Source: Citrobacter gillenii (GTDB taxonomy: Bacteria > Pseudomonadota > Gammaproteobacteria > Enterobacterales > Enterobacteriaceae). Taken from it: a stretch of DNA of 64,000 bases. Position 1 is the first letter of the stretch, and the number at the start of each line of letters is the position of its first letter. The position numbers were made by a program, and so were the translations under genes. The stretch spans positions 62,001 to 126,000 of the forward strand of contig NZ_SUQN01000009.1 of the NCBI RefSeq assembly GCF_013337685.1, written 5' to 3'. Below, piece by piece: positions 53,167 to 62,518 of this stretch. A model generated the notes under the pieces. That model was not told where the DNA came from. It searched no databases and was given only the letters and a program-made list of their open reading frames with translations.

Positions 53167-54056
53167 CTAACGTGTTACTGGAAGGCCCCGGGCGGGCGCT
53201 GGAGTGCGTCTACCCAAAGTTTATGGTCGATCTGGTTCAGGGAGATGAAACCAAACGTTCCGGCGGTTTTCTGCAACAGCAGCAGCGTCTGCGCGCGCGC
53301 CTGACGCAGGAAGTGTTATCCCAGACACAGCTGCGGGCGTGGGTTCTGGCGGGCGTCTCCAGCGAGCATCTGATGATGCGCCTGAAGCTGGTGGAAAAAC
53401 TGGCGAGCATGATTGACCCCGGTCATCTGGCGCTGGTGCGTATTACCGAAGGATTGGCGTTCCTGCAAGAGACGGAACGTCCGCGCGGGCAATCCACGCC
53501 CGGCATTATGCAGCAGATCAATACGCTCTCCAGCTGGTTTAGCCAACGCAGTGCTTATAAAGAGAAGGCGCTGACGCAGCGCGGGCTGACCGTTCAGGCG
53601 GGTGAACACAGCGAACAAATTTTTACCCGTTGGCGGGCGGGGGCGTATGACGGCTGGTCGCTGCCGGGGCGTTGTTTTGTCGCGCTGGAAGAGCTGCGCT
53701 GGGGCGCGTTTGGTGATGCTTGTCGGCTGGGCAATGCCGATGTGGTGGCGATGCTCAAAGATAATCTACGCACTATGGCGACCCAGGCGCTGGCGCACAG
53801 TGTGAATGCCGCACCCACCACGCGTCATTATTATCATCAATGGCTCAGTTCACCTCCCGCAGGGGGATCACGCGAGCATAACGATATGCTGAGTTGGTTG
53901 GGCGACTGGTGTGATATGGAGCAGCATCCGGTGAGCGGGTCGGTGACGCAGCGTTGGCAAAATGTGGCGCTGGGGATGCCGCGACTGTGTTCGGCGAAGC
54001 GACTGGTGGATGCGATGGTTGAGGAGATTTTTGCACCGTCCCCTCGCAGAGGCTGA
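53163..54056 (+). CDS. yjcZ: Conserved protein YjcZ
   Basis: A 297-residue soluble protein without recognised domain, homologous to E. coli YjcZ (conserved stretches HLMMRLKLVEK, RGLTVQAGEHSEQIFTRWRA and RCFVALEELRWGAFGDACRL). It starts within the crfC stop (ATGA) and so is its translational partner. The C-terminal codons and stop lie in an inverted repeat, CACCGTCCC...GGGACGGTG (54034-54068), which lacks a T tract. Confidence 0.9.
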   Translation: MTNVLLEGPGRALECVYPKFMVDLVQGDETKRSGGFLQQQQRLRARLTQEVLSQTQLRAWVLAGVSSEHLMMRLKLVEKLASMIDPGHLALVRITEGLAFLQETERPRGQSTPGIMQQINTLSSWFSQRSAYKEKALTQRGLTVQAGEHSEQIFTRWRAGAYDGWSLPGRCFVALEELRWGAFGDACRLGNADVVAMLKDNLRTMATQALAHSVNAAPTTRHYYHQWLSSPPAGGSREHNDMLSWLGDWCDMEQHPVSGSVTQRWQNVALGMPRLCSAKRLVDAMVEEIFAPSPRRG

Positions 54057-54082
54057 GAAGGGACGGTGAGTACGCAGCGGAC

Positions 54083-55081
54083 TTAGTGGTGTAACGAGTC
54101 TGCCGGCGCGGTTGTCGATTCTGTGACGACCGGTGTTTTGTTAAAACGTTTGGCGTACAGGGCGGTGATAATCGGGACCAGAATCGCCGTGACAATCACG
54201 CTGGCGGCAACCAACGCGGTAGCGGAGGCGGCAACCGGTTCAAATGCCGGGTTAATCTGGGCGATAATGACCGGGTTTGCTACCGCAGCACCGGCTGCAG
54301 AAGAAGCCGCTACGCCCGCCGTACCGTTCCCGCCACCAATCACACGGTCAGCAATAATCAGCGGGATACCGGTAATCACGATGACCGCGACACCCAGCAG
54401 GATACCCAGCAGACCGGTATCAACGATAACGCTCAGGTTAATGGTGTTCCCCAGTGCGAAACCGAAGAACGGAATCAGTACCGGCGTCGCTTTGCTGAAG
54501 AAAGTACGCAGGTCGTGATCCAGGTTACCCAACGTAAAACCAATCAGGAACGGTAATACGGCGCCAACGAAATGGTGTGGCTCAAAGGAGGCGAGACCTG
54601 CAGAACCCAGAATGACCATGGTCATCAGCGGGCCGGATTCCAGAGACATCAGGACAAATGCGCCGGACTCTTCTTTAGTGCCGTACTGGTTCATCAGGCT
54701 GGCGTACAGACCGCCGTTGGTCATGTCCATTGCAGAGACAATTGCCAGGACGGAAAGACCCGCAAAGAATCCTGTTTGAATACCGGTATCAGGAATGAAT
54801 GATGCGGCGATCATTGCCACTGCCCAGGCCACGGCGATTTTGGTTAATACCAGCGTACCGGACTTGCGTAATACCGTGCCGGTTGCCCGTAAATCAATAG
54901 AAGCACCAATACAAAAGAACCACACGGCCAGAATGGGAACGGTGCCGCTAATCATCCCTTTAGTAAATGAACCGAAATACGCACCGGTATCGGGAGCTAA
55001 CGTATTTAACACCGCACCTAATAACAGAGGAATCAACATCATTCCGCCGGGGATGCGTTCAATCGTGGCCTTAATTTTCAT
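54083..55081 (-). CDS. kdgT: 2-keto-3-deoxygluconate permease KdgT
   Basis: A 332-residue inner-membrane proton symporter with about ten helices, of the KdgT family that imports 2-keto-3-deoxygluconate from pectin or uronate breakdown. Typical stretches are [19 protein letters not shown] at the N-terminus and [15 protein letters not shown] near 116. GAGG precedes the ATG at 55081. In E. coli the gene is elsewhere, so its place between yjcZ and proP is special to this lineage. A good KdgR box lies upstream. Confidence 0.93.
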   Translation of the reverse strand: MKIKATIERIPGGMMLIPLLLGAVLNTLAPDTGAYFGSFTKGMISGTVPILAVWFFCIGASIDLRATGTVLRKSGTLVLTKIAVAWAVAMIAASFIPDTGIQTGFFAGLSVLAIVSAMDMTNGGLYASLMNQYGTKEESGAFVLMSLESGPLMTMVILGSAGLASFEPHHFVGAVLPFLIGFTLGNLDHDLRTFFSKATPVLIPFFGFALGNTINLSVIVDTGLLGILLGVAVIVITGIPLIIADRVIGGGNGTAGVAASSAAGAAVANPVIIAQINPAFEPVAASATALVAASVIVTAILVPIITALYAKRFNKTPVVTESTTAPADSLHH

Positions 55082-55291
55082 AAACGTCCTCATATCTTAT
55101 CGCCGATGATAAATGCGCAATAAAACAAAATATTATTTAAATTCAACAAGTTATTCGTAAGTCTTAACAAAGAAAAAAAGCTATCTCTTTGTTTTTTAAA
55201 ATCTAACGCGGCATACGTTGAGCATGTCATTGCCCCCAGGGATAGTGCGTCTGGAATTAGTGTGCATTCATAAGAACGATGATTCAATCAA

Positions 55292-55310
55292 AATAAAACA
55301 GCGTTTTAGT
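55292..55310 (-). promoter_or_regulatory. KdgR operator upstream of kdgT
   Basis: AATAAAACAGCGTTTTAGT fits the KdgR consensus AATRAAAYRNYRTTTYATT at 18 of 19 positions. It lies 210 bases upstream of kdgT, so a long leader or distal promoter must be assumed. Confidence 0.6.
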
Positions 55311-55553
55311 TATCTTCATCACATATTTCACGCAAAAATTCCTAAAGCTTCCGATTATTAAAAAACCTGTGAATAAGTTGTAACGGGATTAGGTGTTTTT
55401 TTGCCTGGCAGGGTAATAATGACGTTCGTGATTGTTGATGCTGAAAAGCGATTTTTACTTGTAGTAAATAGGGAATTAATCGCAACCCTGGTGTGTAAAA
55501 AAGTTGACTAAGAATGACCTTATTTACGCAGGTTGACGAAATGAAATACTATG

Positions 55554-55569
55554 TGTGAAGTTGATCACA
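55554..55569 (+). promoter_or_regulatory. CRP site in the proP P1 promoter
   Basis: TGTGAAGTTGATCACA is a perfect TGTGA-N6-TCACA. In E. coli a CRP site is centred at -34.5 of proP P1, whose start lies about 182 bases before the gene; that would be near 55597 here and fits exactly. It could also serve kdgT. Confidence 0.8.
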
Positions 55570-55780
55570 GATTTAAACACTGTTAGGGTAAAGAGGTCAT
55601 TAACCGCCCAATCAGGCGTCAACAGGTTCGGTTGTACTGCGCATTGCCGTTCAGTGTAAGTAAACCTGCTACGCTTGTTACAGGGATTGCGCCTGTGCAT
55701 TCCCCGCTCGGCGATGACCTTAGCGCATGCTGCGTTGGGAGAGTCTCGTGCGCGACAGGGCTAAGTCTATGAGGACTGGT

Positions 55781-57283
55781 ATGCTAAAAAGGAAAAAAAT
55801 AAAACCCATTACGCTTCGCGACGTCACCATTATTGATGACGGTAAACTGCGAAAAGCCATTACCGCAGCGTCGCTGGGTAATGCGATGGAATGGTTCGAT
55901 TTTGGCGTTTATGGATTTGTTGCTTACGCATTAGGTAAAGTGTTCTTTCCGGGGGCTGACCCCAGCGTGCAGATGGTTGCTGCACTCGCCACCTTCTCCG
56001 TTCCCTTTCTGATTCGACCGCTTGGCGGACTGTTCTTCGGTATGCTCGGCGATAAATACGGTCGCCAGAAGATTCTCGCTATCACCATTGTCATTATGTC
56101 GATAAGCACCTTCTGTATTGGGCTTATCCCGTCGTATGCCTCGATTGGTATCTGGGCGCCAATATTGCTGTTGCTGTGTAAGATGGCGCAGGGATTCTCG
56201 GTGGGCGGGGAATACACCGGTGCTTCGATTTTCGTCGCGGAATATTCCCCGGACCGTAAGCGCGGATTTATGGGCAGCTGGCTGGACTTTGGCTCGATTG
56301 CCGGGTTTGTGCTGGGTGCGGGCGTAGTCGTGCTGATCTCGACCGTCGTCGGTGAGGAAAACTTCCTTGAGTGGGGCTGGCGTATTCCGTTCTTTATCGC
56401 GCTGCCGTTAGGACTGATTGGTTTGTATCTGCGCCACGCGCTGGAAGAAACCCCGGCGTTTCAGCAGCATGTCGATAAGCTGGAACAGGGCGATCGCCAG
56501 GGGCTGCAGGAAGGGCCGAAGGTTTCGTTTAAAGAAATCGCCACTAAACACTGGCGTAGTCTGCTGGCGTGTACCGGTCTGGTGATTGCCACCAACGTCA
56601 CCTATTACATGCTGCTCACCTACATGCCGAGCTATCTGTCGCATAACCTGCATTACTCTGAAGATCATGGTGTGCTGATTATTATCGCCATTATGATTGG
56701 TATGCTGTTTGTGCAACCGATAATGGGGCTGCTGAGTGACCGTTTCGGGCGTCGACCGTTTGTGATCATGGGCAGTATTGCGCTGTTTGTGCTGGCCATC
56801 CCGGCCTTCATCCTGATTAACAGTAACGTCATCGGCCTGATTTTTGCCGGTTTACTGATGCTGGCGGTGATCCTCAACTGCTTTACCGGGGTGATGGCGT
56901 CAACGTTACCGGCAATGTTCCCGACGCACATTCGTTACAGTGCGCTGGCTGCGGCATTTAATATTTCGGTACTGATTGCTGGTCTGACACCGACGCTGGC
57001 CGCCTGGCTGGTGGAAAGTTCGCAGAACCTGATGATGCCGGCTTACTATCTGATGGTGGTTGCGGTGGTCGGTTTAATTACCGGTATGACCATGAAAGAG
57101 ACCGCTAACCAGCCGCTGAAAGGGGCGACGCCTGCCGCTTCGGATATTCAGGAAGCGAAAGAAATCCTCGGCGAGCACTACGATAATATCGAGCAGAAGA
57201 TTGAAGATATCGATCAGGAAATTGCGGATTTGCAGGTTAAGCGTTCACGCCTGGTCCAGCAGCATCCGCGTATTGATGAGTAA
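55781..57283 (+). CDS. proP: Osmosensory proline/betaine:proton symporter ProP
   Basis: Major-facilitator transporter of 500 residues that takes up proline, glycine betaine and ectoine in response to osmotic upshift. Twelve helices, the MFS signature GDKYGRQK near residue 90 and the repeat DRFGRRP near 325 are visible. A C-terminal heptad-repeat coiled coil (HYDNIEQKIEDIDQEIADL, about 464-482) is the osmotic tuning element. The ATG at 55781 gives the E. coli length; the frame is open to 55727. Confidence 0.96.
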   Translation: MLKRKKIKPITLRDVTIIDDGKLRKAITAASLGNAMEWFDFGVYGFVAYALGKVFFPGADPSVQMVAALATFSVPFLIRPLGGLFFGMLGDKYGRQKILAITIVIMSISTFCIGLIPSYASIGIWAPILLLLCKMAQGFSVGGEYTGASIFVAEYSPDRKRGFMGSWLDFGSIAGFVLGAGVVVLISTVVGEENFLEWGWRIPFFIALPLGLIGLYLRHALEETPAFQQHVDKLEQGDRQGLQEGPKVSFKEIATKHWRSLLACTGLVIATNVTYYMLLTYMPSYLSHNLHYSEDHGVLIIIAIMIGMLFVQPIMGLLSDRFGRRPFVIMGSIALFVLAIPAFILINSNVIGLIFAGLLMLAVILNCFTGVMASTLPAMFPTHIRYSALAAAFNISVLIAGLTPTLAAWLVESSQNLMMPAYYLMVVAVVGLITGMTMKETANQPLKGATPAASDIQEAKEILGEHYDNIEQKIEDIDQEIADLQVKRSRLVQQHPRIDE

Positions 57284-57292
57284 TCGTGTTAT

Positions 57293-57372
57293 TGCCTGAT
57301 GGCGCGCAGCTTTCAGGCCTACGGGTAGCGTTGTACTCAGTAGGCCGGATAAGGCGTTAGCCGCCATCCGGC
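57293..57372. repeat. BIME downstream of proP
   Basis: Units gcctgatggcgcgc...tttcaggcctac and gtaggccggataagg...gccatccggc between proP and pmrR. Confidence 0.92.
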
Positions 57373-57379
57373 GCGTGGC

Positions 57380-57396
57380 CTTAAGGTTGGCTTAAT
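57380..57396 (+). promoter_or_regulatory. PmrA (BasR) box of pmrR
   Basis: CTTAAG-GTTGG-CTTAAT fits the PmrA consensus YTTAAK-N5-YTTAAK. It lies 45 bases before the pmrR start and marks it as part of the polymyxin-resistance regulon. Confidence 0.85.
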
Positions 57397-57410
57397 CTCT
57401 GTCAGGCAAA

Positions 57411-57436
57411 CTCTCCTCCATATTATCGGAGGAGAG
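57411..57436 (+). promoter_or_regulatory. Inverted repeat covering the pmrR ribosome-binding site
   Basis: CTCTCCTCC and GGAGGAGAG form a perfect 9-bp stem with an 8-base loop. The right arm is the Shine-Dalgarno sequence of pmrR. The loop contains TATTAT, which could instead be a -10 element. Confidence 0.55.
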
Positions 57437-57440
57437 TGTC

Positions 57441-57530
57441 ATGAAAACCCGTATCTATGAAAGTTTAACCACCGTGTGCAGCCTGCTGATTGTGAGCAGC
57501 TTTGTGTACGTGTGGGTGAGCTCTTACTGA
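57441..57530 (+). CDS. pmrR: LpxT-inhibitory small membrane protein PmrR
   Basis: A 29-residue single-helix membrane peptide, MKTRIYESLTTV... ending in WVSSY, close to Salmonella PmrR. In Salmonella PmrR binds LpxT and stops lipid A 1-phosphorylation, so that PmrC/EptA can add phosphoethanolamine; that is known biology. SD GGAGG eight bases upstream, and a PmrA box before it. Its last codons overlap the end of basS on the other strand by 7 bases. Easily missed by gene finders because of its size. Confidence 0.88.
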   Translation: MKTRIYESLTTVCSLLIVSSFVYVWVSSY

Positions 57531-58606
57531 TCTTTCTCCAGTACTACGCTGGCTCGGGTGCCGGTGGCCCCAGTACGATTTTGCAAAAAGAATTGCCCGC
57601 GATGGAGCTGGGTGATGCGGCTGACAATGCTCAGCCCCAGTCCAATACCGCCAAAACGACTGTCCATGCGCACAAATGCTTTGCTTAACTCCCCGCATTT
57701 ACTTTCATCAATGCCCGGCCCTTCGTCTTCAACGACCATCTGCGCCTCCGGGCTAGTATTCAGGCTAATTCTAATATTACTGCCCTCCGGGCTGTAACGA
57801 TGCGCGTTTTCGACTAAGTTACGCAGCAGCATACGCAACAGCGTAACGTCGCCACGCACCACGACATCGGTAGCGCTCTCGGGTAATAGAAGCGTTTGTT
57901 GCCGCTGATCCAGCATGGTGCTGAGTTCATCGTAGGCAGGCAGTATGACGTCCTCCAGCAGTTTGACATGCTGGTAATTCCCCGCTGAAAACGACTGACC
58001 CACGCGGGCAAGCTGCAGCAGCTGCGACACGCAGTCCATCATTTGGTCTAAGCGGGCAATAAGCGGTGAAACGTCCACGTTGTGGGTTTTTGACAGTAAT
58101 TCCAGGTGCAGGCGAACGCCAGATAACGGTGTGCGCAGCTCGTGAGCGACGTCGGCAGTAAACAGACGCTCATTGTCGAGAGTGTTGGTGAGTCGCGTCA
58201 CCAGCTGATTCAGTGCCGTGACGACCGCCTGTATCTCAACGGTAGAGCTGCGGATCTCTATAGGGGTCAGGTTATCGGCCGTGCGCGCTTCTAACTCTTT
58301 TTGCAGGTTGGCAAGCGGGCGGGTGATCCGTCGCACTGCCTGATAGCAAATCAGCAGCGTCAGGCTGACCATAAAGAGACCGGGGACGATCAGGCTGGCG
58401 ATGGCCTCGCGGATCTCATGCATGATGTGGCGATCGTTGTTACGGTTTTCGCGTAACGCCTGTTCGAACAGCTGTATTTGTTCGGTGCTTTCATGCCACA
58501 GCCAGAAGGTGCTAATCAGCTGAAAGACCACCAGAATCAGGCCGATCGTTATCATCAAGCGATGGCGCAGGGGCAGCGGCTGTTTTAAATAACGTATCAG
58601 CTTCAC
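57524..58606 (-). CDS. basS: Sensor histidine kinase BasS (PmrB)
   Basis: A 360-residue sensor of ferric iron, mild acid and aluminium (known for Salmonella PmrB). Helices at about 15-35 and 65-88 enclose a short periplasmic loop with acidic residues; then HAMP, HisKA with the phosphorylated histidine in DVAHELRTPLSG (about residue 152) and the HATPase domain (N box LRNLVENAHRYS, G box FGGIGLGLSIV). It starts one base after the basR stop and is the last gene of eptA-basR-basS. Confidence 0.95.
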   Translation of the reverse strand: MKLIRYLKQPLPLRHRLMITIGLILVVFQLISTFWLWHESTEQIQLFEQALRENRNNDRHIMHEIREAIASLIVPGLFMVSLTLLICYQAVRRITRPLANLQKELEARTADNLTPIEIRSSTVEIQAVVTALNQLVTRLTNTLDNERLFTADVAHELRTPLSGVRLHLELLSKTHNVDVSPLIARLDQMMDCVSQLLQLARVGQSFSAGNYQHVKLLEDVILPAYDELSTMLDQRQQTLLLPESATDVVVRGDVTLLRMLLRNLVENAHRYSPEGSNIRISLNTSPEAQMVVEDEGPGIDESKCGELSKAFVRMDSRFGGIGLGLSIVSRITQLHRGQFFLQNRTGATGTRASVVLEKDQ

Positions 58607-59275
58607 TTAGCTTTCCTCAGTGGCAACCAGCATGTAGCCAAATCCCCTGACCGTGCGAATACGGGCTTTACCCACTTTATCGCGCAGGTTGTGAATGTGA
58701 ACTTCCAGCGTATTGGTCGACGGTTCGTTATCCCAGCTGTAGATATCGTTATACAGGATTTCCCGGTGTACCGGGCTGCCCGCTTTGAGCATCAAGCGCG
58801 ACAGCAGCGCGTACTCTTTCGGCGTTAAGATAACCTCTTGCCCGTCCATCCATACCTGGCGACGACCAATGTTCAGCGTCAGGTTACCGACAGTCAACTC
58901 GCTCTCGCCCTGATTGTTATGGCGGCGCAGCAAGGCCCGAATACGGGCATGCAGTTCTTCCAGCGCGAACGGTTTGACCAGATAGTCATCGGCACCGACG
59001 TCCAGCCCGGCAACCCGGTCTTTGAGCGTATCGCGGGCGGTGAGGATCAGCACCGGAATCGTGTATTTTTTCTGCCTGATGCGGTTGAGAAAGTGCAGGC
59101 CGTCTTCATCAGGTAAACCGAGATCCAGTACCACCAGACTATAATGCCCGGTCTCCAGACATTGCTCTGCGGCACGGGCGGTTGACACGCCGTCGCAGGC
59201 ATAGCCTTCCGTTTGGGCGGCAAGGATCAGTCCCTGTAATAACAGCGTATCGTCTTCAACAATCAGAATTTTCAT
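58607..59275 (-). CDS. basR: Response regulator BasR (PmrA)
   Basis: A 222-residue OmpR-family regulator with phospho-acceptor Asp51 ([13 protein letters not shown]) and a C-terminal winged helix ending [16 protein letters not shown]. It activates eptA, pmrR and the arnabinose-lipid A genes through boxes of the CTTAAG-N5-CTTAAT type, three of which are seen in this window. The gene starts 4 bases after the eptA stop. Confidence 0.96.
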   Translation of the reverse strand: MKILIVEDDTLLLQGLILAAQTEGYACDGVSTARAAEQCLETGHYSLVVLDLGLPDEDGLHFLNRIRQKKYTIPVLILTARDTLKDRVAGLDVGADDYLVKPFALEELHARIRALLRRHNNQGESELTVGNLTLNIGRRQVWMDGQEVILTPKEYALLSRLMLKAGSPVHREILYNDIYSWDNEPSTNTLEVHIHNLRDKVGKARIRTVRGFGYMLVATEES

Positions 59276-59279
59276 TCAG

Positions 59280-60917
59280 TTAGCCTCCCCGGCATGGGTG
59301 CAGAATATCATCTGCCGCCTGGTAATTCCTGGTCTGTACGCCCGTTAATCCCAGCAGGGTGGAGAACAGATTATCTTGTGAGAAGTCTTCTGCGCTGGCC
59401 CGTTTTTGCAAACATGTTTGCGAGATCTGGTAGCGTTGCTGGTAGTCCTCTGACAACCACAGCAGCATCGGTACATGCTTTTGTGTTTCTGGTGCGATGG
59501 AATACGGCAGGCCGTGTAAATAGACGCCGTTTTCCCCTAACGATTCACCGTGATCGGAAAGATAGACCAGGCTGGTGGTGAAATTGTCCTGATGCGCTTT
59601 CAGTATATTGATTGCTTTATCAACAATATAGTCAACATACAGGATGGTATTGTCGTAGGTATTCACCAGTTGTTGCTGCGAGCAGGTTTGGATCTCATTG
59701 GTGTCGCAGGTTGGGGTGAATTTCTTGAACTGCGGCGGATAGCGGTTGTAATAGGTCGGGCCGTGACTGCCGATGGTATGCAGCACAATCACGCCGTCGC
59801 CCTGAAGATGGTTAATGTACTCTTCCAGTCCGTGGAACAGAACATCGTCGTAGCATTCACCGTCGATGCACTGCCCCGGCAGATTCAGTTTGGTCATATT
59901 CTGATACGGTACGCGGTCGCATGCGCCTTTACAGCCGCCGTCGTTATCATTCCACAGCACGTTGATTCCCGCCCGCTGAATGACATCAAGTACGCCTTCC
60001 TGGTGGTGCGCCAGCTCTTCATCGTAGTGTGCACGCGGCATGTCGGAGAACATGCAGGGGACGGACACCGCCGTCGCCGTCCCGCAGGACGTGGTGCGCG
60101 GGAAATAGACCACGTCATCTTTTTCCAGCCGCGGGTTGGTCTGGCGTGAATACCCCGACAGCGAGAAGTTATCCCCGCGCGAGGTTTCTCCCAGCACCAC
60201 GATGGTGAGATTTTTACGCTTTTCTTTCAGCATTAACGGATTGCGGTGGGCATCTTCACCAATACGCACCAGCGGCAAATCGGCCAGGCGCTGGTGTGAA
60301 TACCAGGACGAAGTGGCGACGATGCTGTTGGACGGGCTGAGGGATTTAACCAGCTCTTTGTTGTTGCGAAACAGTGAGGCGTAATCTTTGTAGAAGAAGG
60401 TGGCGACCAGCACGATCAGCAGTACCGAGACCAGGATATTTGCCCCCCGGTACAGCACGCTACGCAATACCGGCGTCGTTGGTTTAATTTTGATCCAGCA
60501 GGCGATGATCGCCGCCAGAATACCGCTTATCCCGAGCGTGATGATCATTTGCGGCGTCAGCAAGGCGAAGGTTTCAGCGGGCGTGGTATCCATCATATTG
60601 GCGATCATCGAGCGGTCAATGATGATGCCGTAGGTCATGATGAAATACTGGGCAGAGGCACCCACCAGAATGAAAATGCAGGCCAACGGGCGGTTAAGCC
60701 ACAGGAATGAAGCCAGCGTCAGCACAATGTTCATGACGCTGAAGGCCACCACCGGCATGGAGAGAAACACCAGCACGTTGCGCAGGGAGTCCAGCGGGAG
60801 GTCTTGCAGCACCTGCTTATAGAACGCGACGTTCAGAAAGGTGGCCAGATAAAAAGAGATCAGCAGCAGCCAGCTGATATGCCCGAGAGTCGGTCTTTTA
60901 AACAGGTGCTTTAACAT
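59280..60917 (-). CDS. eptA: Lipid A phosphoethanolamine transferase EptA (PmrC)
   Basis: A 545-residue inner-membrane enzyme that adds phosphoethanolamine to lipid A and lowers binding of polymyxin. Five N-terminal helices (to about residue 180) are followed by a periplasmic alkaline-phosphatase-fold domain; the nucleophile threonine is in GETSRGDNFS (about residue 241 region) and metal residues are in SDHGESLGENG. First gene of the eptA-basR-basS unit. The ATG at 60917 corresponds to the E. coli start; an upstream frame of 14 codons is not conserved. Confidence 0.95.
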   Translation of the reverse strand: MLKHLFKRPTLGHISWLLLISFYLATFLNVAFYKQVLQDLPLDSLRNVLVFLSMPVVAFSVMNIVLTLASFLWLNRPLACIFILVGASAQYFIMTYGIIIDRSMIANMMDTTPAETFALLTPQMIITLGISGILAAIIACWIKIKPTTPVLRSVLYRGANILVSVLLIVLVATFFYKDYASLFRNNKELVKSLSPSNSIVATSSWYSHQRLADLPLVRIGEDAHRNPLMLKEKRKNLTIVVLGETSRGDNFSLSGYSRQTNPRLEKDDVVYFPRTTSCGTATAVSVPCMFSDMPRAHYDEELAHHQEGVLDVIQRAGINVLWNDNDGGCKGACDRVPYQNMTKLNLPGQCIDGECYDDVLFHGLEEYINHLQGDGVIVLHTIGSHGPTYYNRYPPQFKKFTPTCDTNEIQTCSQQQLVNTYDNTILYVDYIVDKAINILKAHQDNFTTSLVYLSDHGESLGENGVYLHGLPYSIAPETQKHVPMLLWLSEDYQQRYQISQTCLQKRASAEDFSQDNLFSTLLGLTGVQTRNYQAADDILHPCRGG

Positions 60918-60965
60918 GAAGAGGAAATTCCATCGACTAAGTGGGGCAGATCCTCGCAAAGTAAA

Positions 60966-60982
60966 GTTAAGCCAACCTTAAG
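60966..60982 (-). promoter_or_regulatory. PmrA box of the eptA-basRS promoter
   Basis: Minus-strand CTTAAG-GTTGG-CTTAAC, 49 bases before eptA, fits YTTAAK-N5-YTTAAK with one change in the last base. It provides positive autoregulation of basRS. Confidence 0.82.
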
Positions 60983-60984
60983 AA

Positions 60985-61001
60985 CTTAAGATTGGCTTAA
61001 T
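60985..61001 (+). promoter_or_regulatory. Second PmrA box in the opposite direction
   Basis: Plus-strand CTTAAG-ATTGG-CTTAAT, a perfect consensus match, stands back to back with the eptA box, only two bases apart. No gene lies downstream of it on the plus strand. Confidence 0.7.
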
Positions 61002-61002
61002 A

Positions 61003-61032
61003 CCGGATGGCTGCGATGCCTTGTCCGGCCTA
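61003..61032. repeat. Single REP between eptA and adiC
   Basis: A short unit taccggatggctgcg...cttgtccggcctat. Confidence 0.75.
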
Positions 61033-61053
61033 TATGCACCCCTGCTGCTTACA

Positions 61054-62391
61054 TTAATTATTGTTAACTGGGGCATCCAGTGGATACGGATTTTTATGGA
61101 TCCGGTTGTAATTAAGGGCATACAGCGCGGTGATGATCATCAGCATCACGAATGACCACATCACTTCTTTGGCACCCGAGCCGACCACTGCCCAGATGCA
61201 GTAGATAAATGCCACGAAGGTGACCAGCAAGTACAGAGGACGTGCTTTACCAAAGTGACCATGGCCCAGCAGCAGCAGGGCGGCACAGGTATACAGGTAA
61301 GGCACCAGCGTGAAGATGACTGAGACAGAAGAGACCAGACCAAACTCTTTGGCGGCGTTCGGTGACATGCTGCTGAACTGGAAGAGAGTCATCAGGATCC
61401 CGACGATAATTAACCCGGCAACCGGCGTACCGGCTTTGTTGACGCGGGCGAAAATCGGTGGGAACAGACCGTCGTCGGCCGCCGCTTTTGCGGTTTGCCC
61501 GGCAAGCAACGTCCAGCCGCCCAGTGAGCCGAGACACCCGGCCGCTGCGCAGAAGGAGACAATCGCGCCTGCGGTGTCACCCAATGCCATGCGTGCCGCA
61601 TCGCCGAATGGTGAAGCCGAAACGCGCAGCGCCGCGTTAGGGATCATGCCCATAATCGCGGTGGTAGAAAGCACGTAGCAGACGGCGGCAATCAGTACCC
61701 CGCCAATGGTGGCGATAGGAACGTTACGTTTAGGGTTTTTGACCACGCCCGCAGCCACAGAAGCACTTTCTACCCCGATGAATGACCACAGGGTGACGTT
61801 CAAGGTACTTTGGATCGCGCCGAAGGTGTTCATGCCGCTGACGTTCCAGGCTGCCATATAGGTTTCACCGCGAAACCAGAACCAGCCGAATACGGCAATC
61901 CCGACAATGGGCACCAGTGCCAGCACGGTAGCAATGGCCTGCACGCGGGTGATCATTTTTGGCCCGACGATATTCAGCAACACGAAGACCCACAGTACGG
62001 CGACGCAGGTCAGCGTCAACACCAGCGGATCTTTTAAGATGGGGAAAAAGTAGCTCAGGTAACCCACGCCAATGACCACCATCGCGATGTTACCGATCCA
62101 GCAGGCCAGCCAGTACAGGACGTTGGTTTGATAGCCTAAGAAGGGACCGAAGCAGCGGCGGGCATACGCGTAAGAACCACCGGGACTGGAGTCTAAGGAC
62201 GACATTTTGGCGTACACCATCGACAGCGCCAGCGCGCCGATAATCGTGACCAGCCATCCGTAGATTGCAATCCCGCCAGTTGACGCCAGATTGGCGGGTA
62301 ACAGGAATACACCGGAACCCATTATATTCCCCGACACCATTAAGGTGACGGGGATTAAGCCCACTTTGTGAGCATCAGCATCCGTCGACAT
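61054..62391 (-). CDS. adiC: Arginine:agmatine antiporter AdiC
   Basis: A 445-residue APC-superfamily exchanger that imports arginine and exports agmatine, the transport half of arginine-dependent acid resistance. Twelve helices; the substrate-binding GSG motif of helix 1 is seen in [16 protein letters not shown] (about residues 22-37), and conserved TM6 residues are in [18 protein letters not shown] (about 199-216). It is 127 bases downstream of adiY. Confidence 0.96.
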   Translation of the reverse strand: MSTDADAHKVGLIPVTLMVSGNIMGSGVFLLPANLASTGGIAIYGWLVTIIGALALSMVYAKMSSLDSSPGGSYAYARRCFGPFLGYQTNVLYWLACWIGNIAMVVIGVGYLSYFFPILKDPLVLTLTCVAVLWVFVLLNIVGPKMITRVQAIATVLALVPIVGIAVFGWFWFRGETYMAAWNVSGMNTFGAIQSTLNVTLWSFIGVESASVAAGVVKNPKRNVPIATIGGVLIAAVCYVLSTTAIMGMIPNAALRVSASPFGDAARMALGDTAGAIVSFCAAAGCLGSLGGWTLLAGQTAKAAADDGLFPPIFARVNKAGTPVAGLIIVGILMTLFQFSSMSPNAAKEFGLVSSVSVIFTLVPYLYTCAALLLLGHGHFGKARPLYLLVTFVAFIYCIWAVVGSGAKEVMWSFVMLMIITALYALNYNRIHKNPYPLDAPVNNN

Positions 62392-62518
62392 ATTTCTTAA
62401 CTCCTGATAAGGATAAATGACGACGTATCATACCTCCGCAGAAGATGATTGAATTATGGCGAAAGGTGAGTATCGCCAATGCTGATATTATTATGGCTTA
62501 TTGCTAAATGATTAAAAA

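Larger units (their letters stand above)
55082..55780. other. kdgT-proP divergent promoter region
   Basis: 699 AT-rich bases with a KdgR box at 55292 and a perfect CRP site at 55554, plus the proP promoters near its right end. No protein gene is supported. Confidence 0.6.

Noticed and set aside
54034-54068. Inverted repeat at the yjcZ stop as intrinsic terminator
   Set aside because: Good 9-bp stem but no T tract on either strand; mentioned only in the yjcZ entry.
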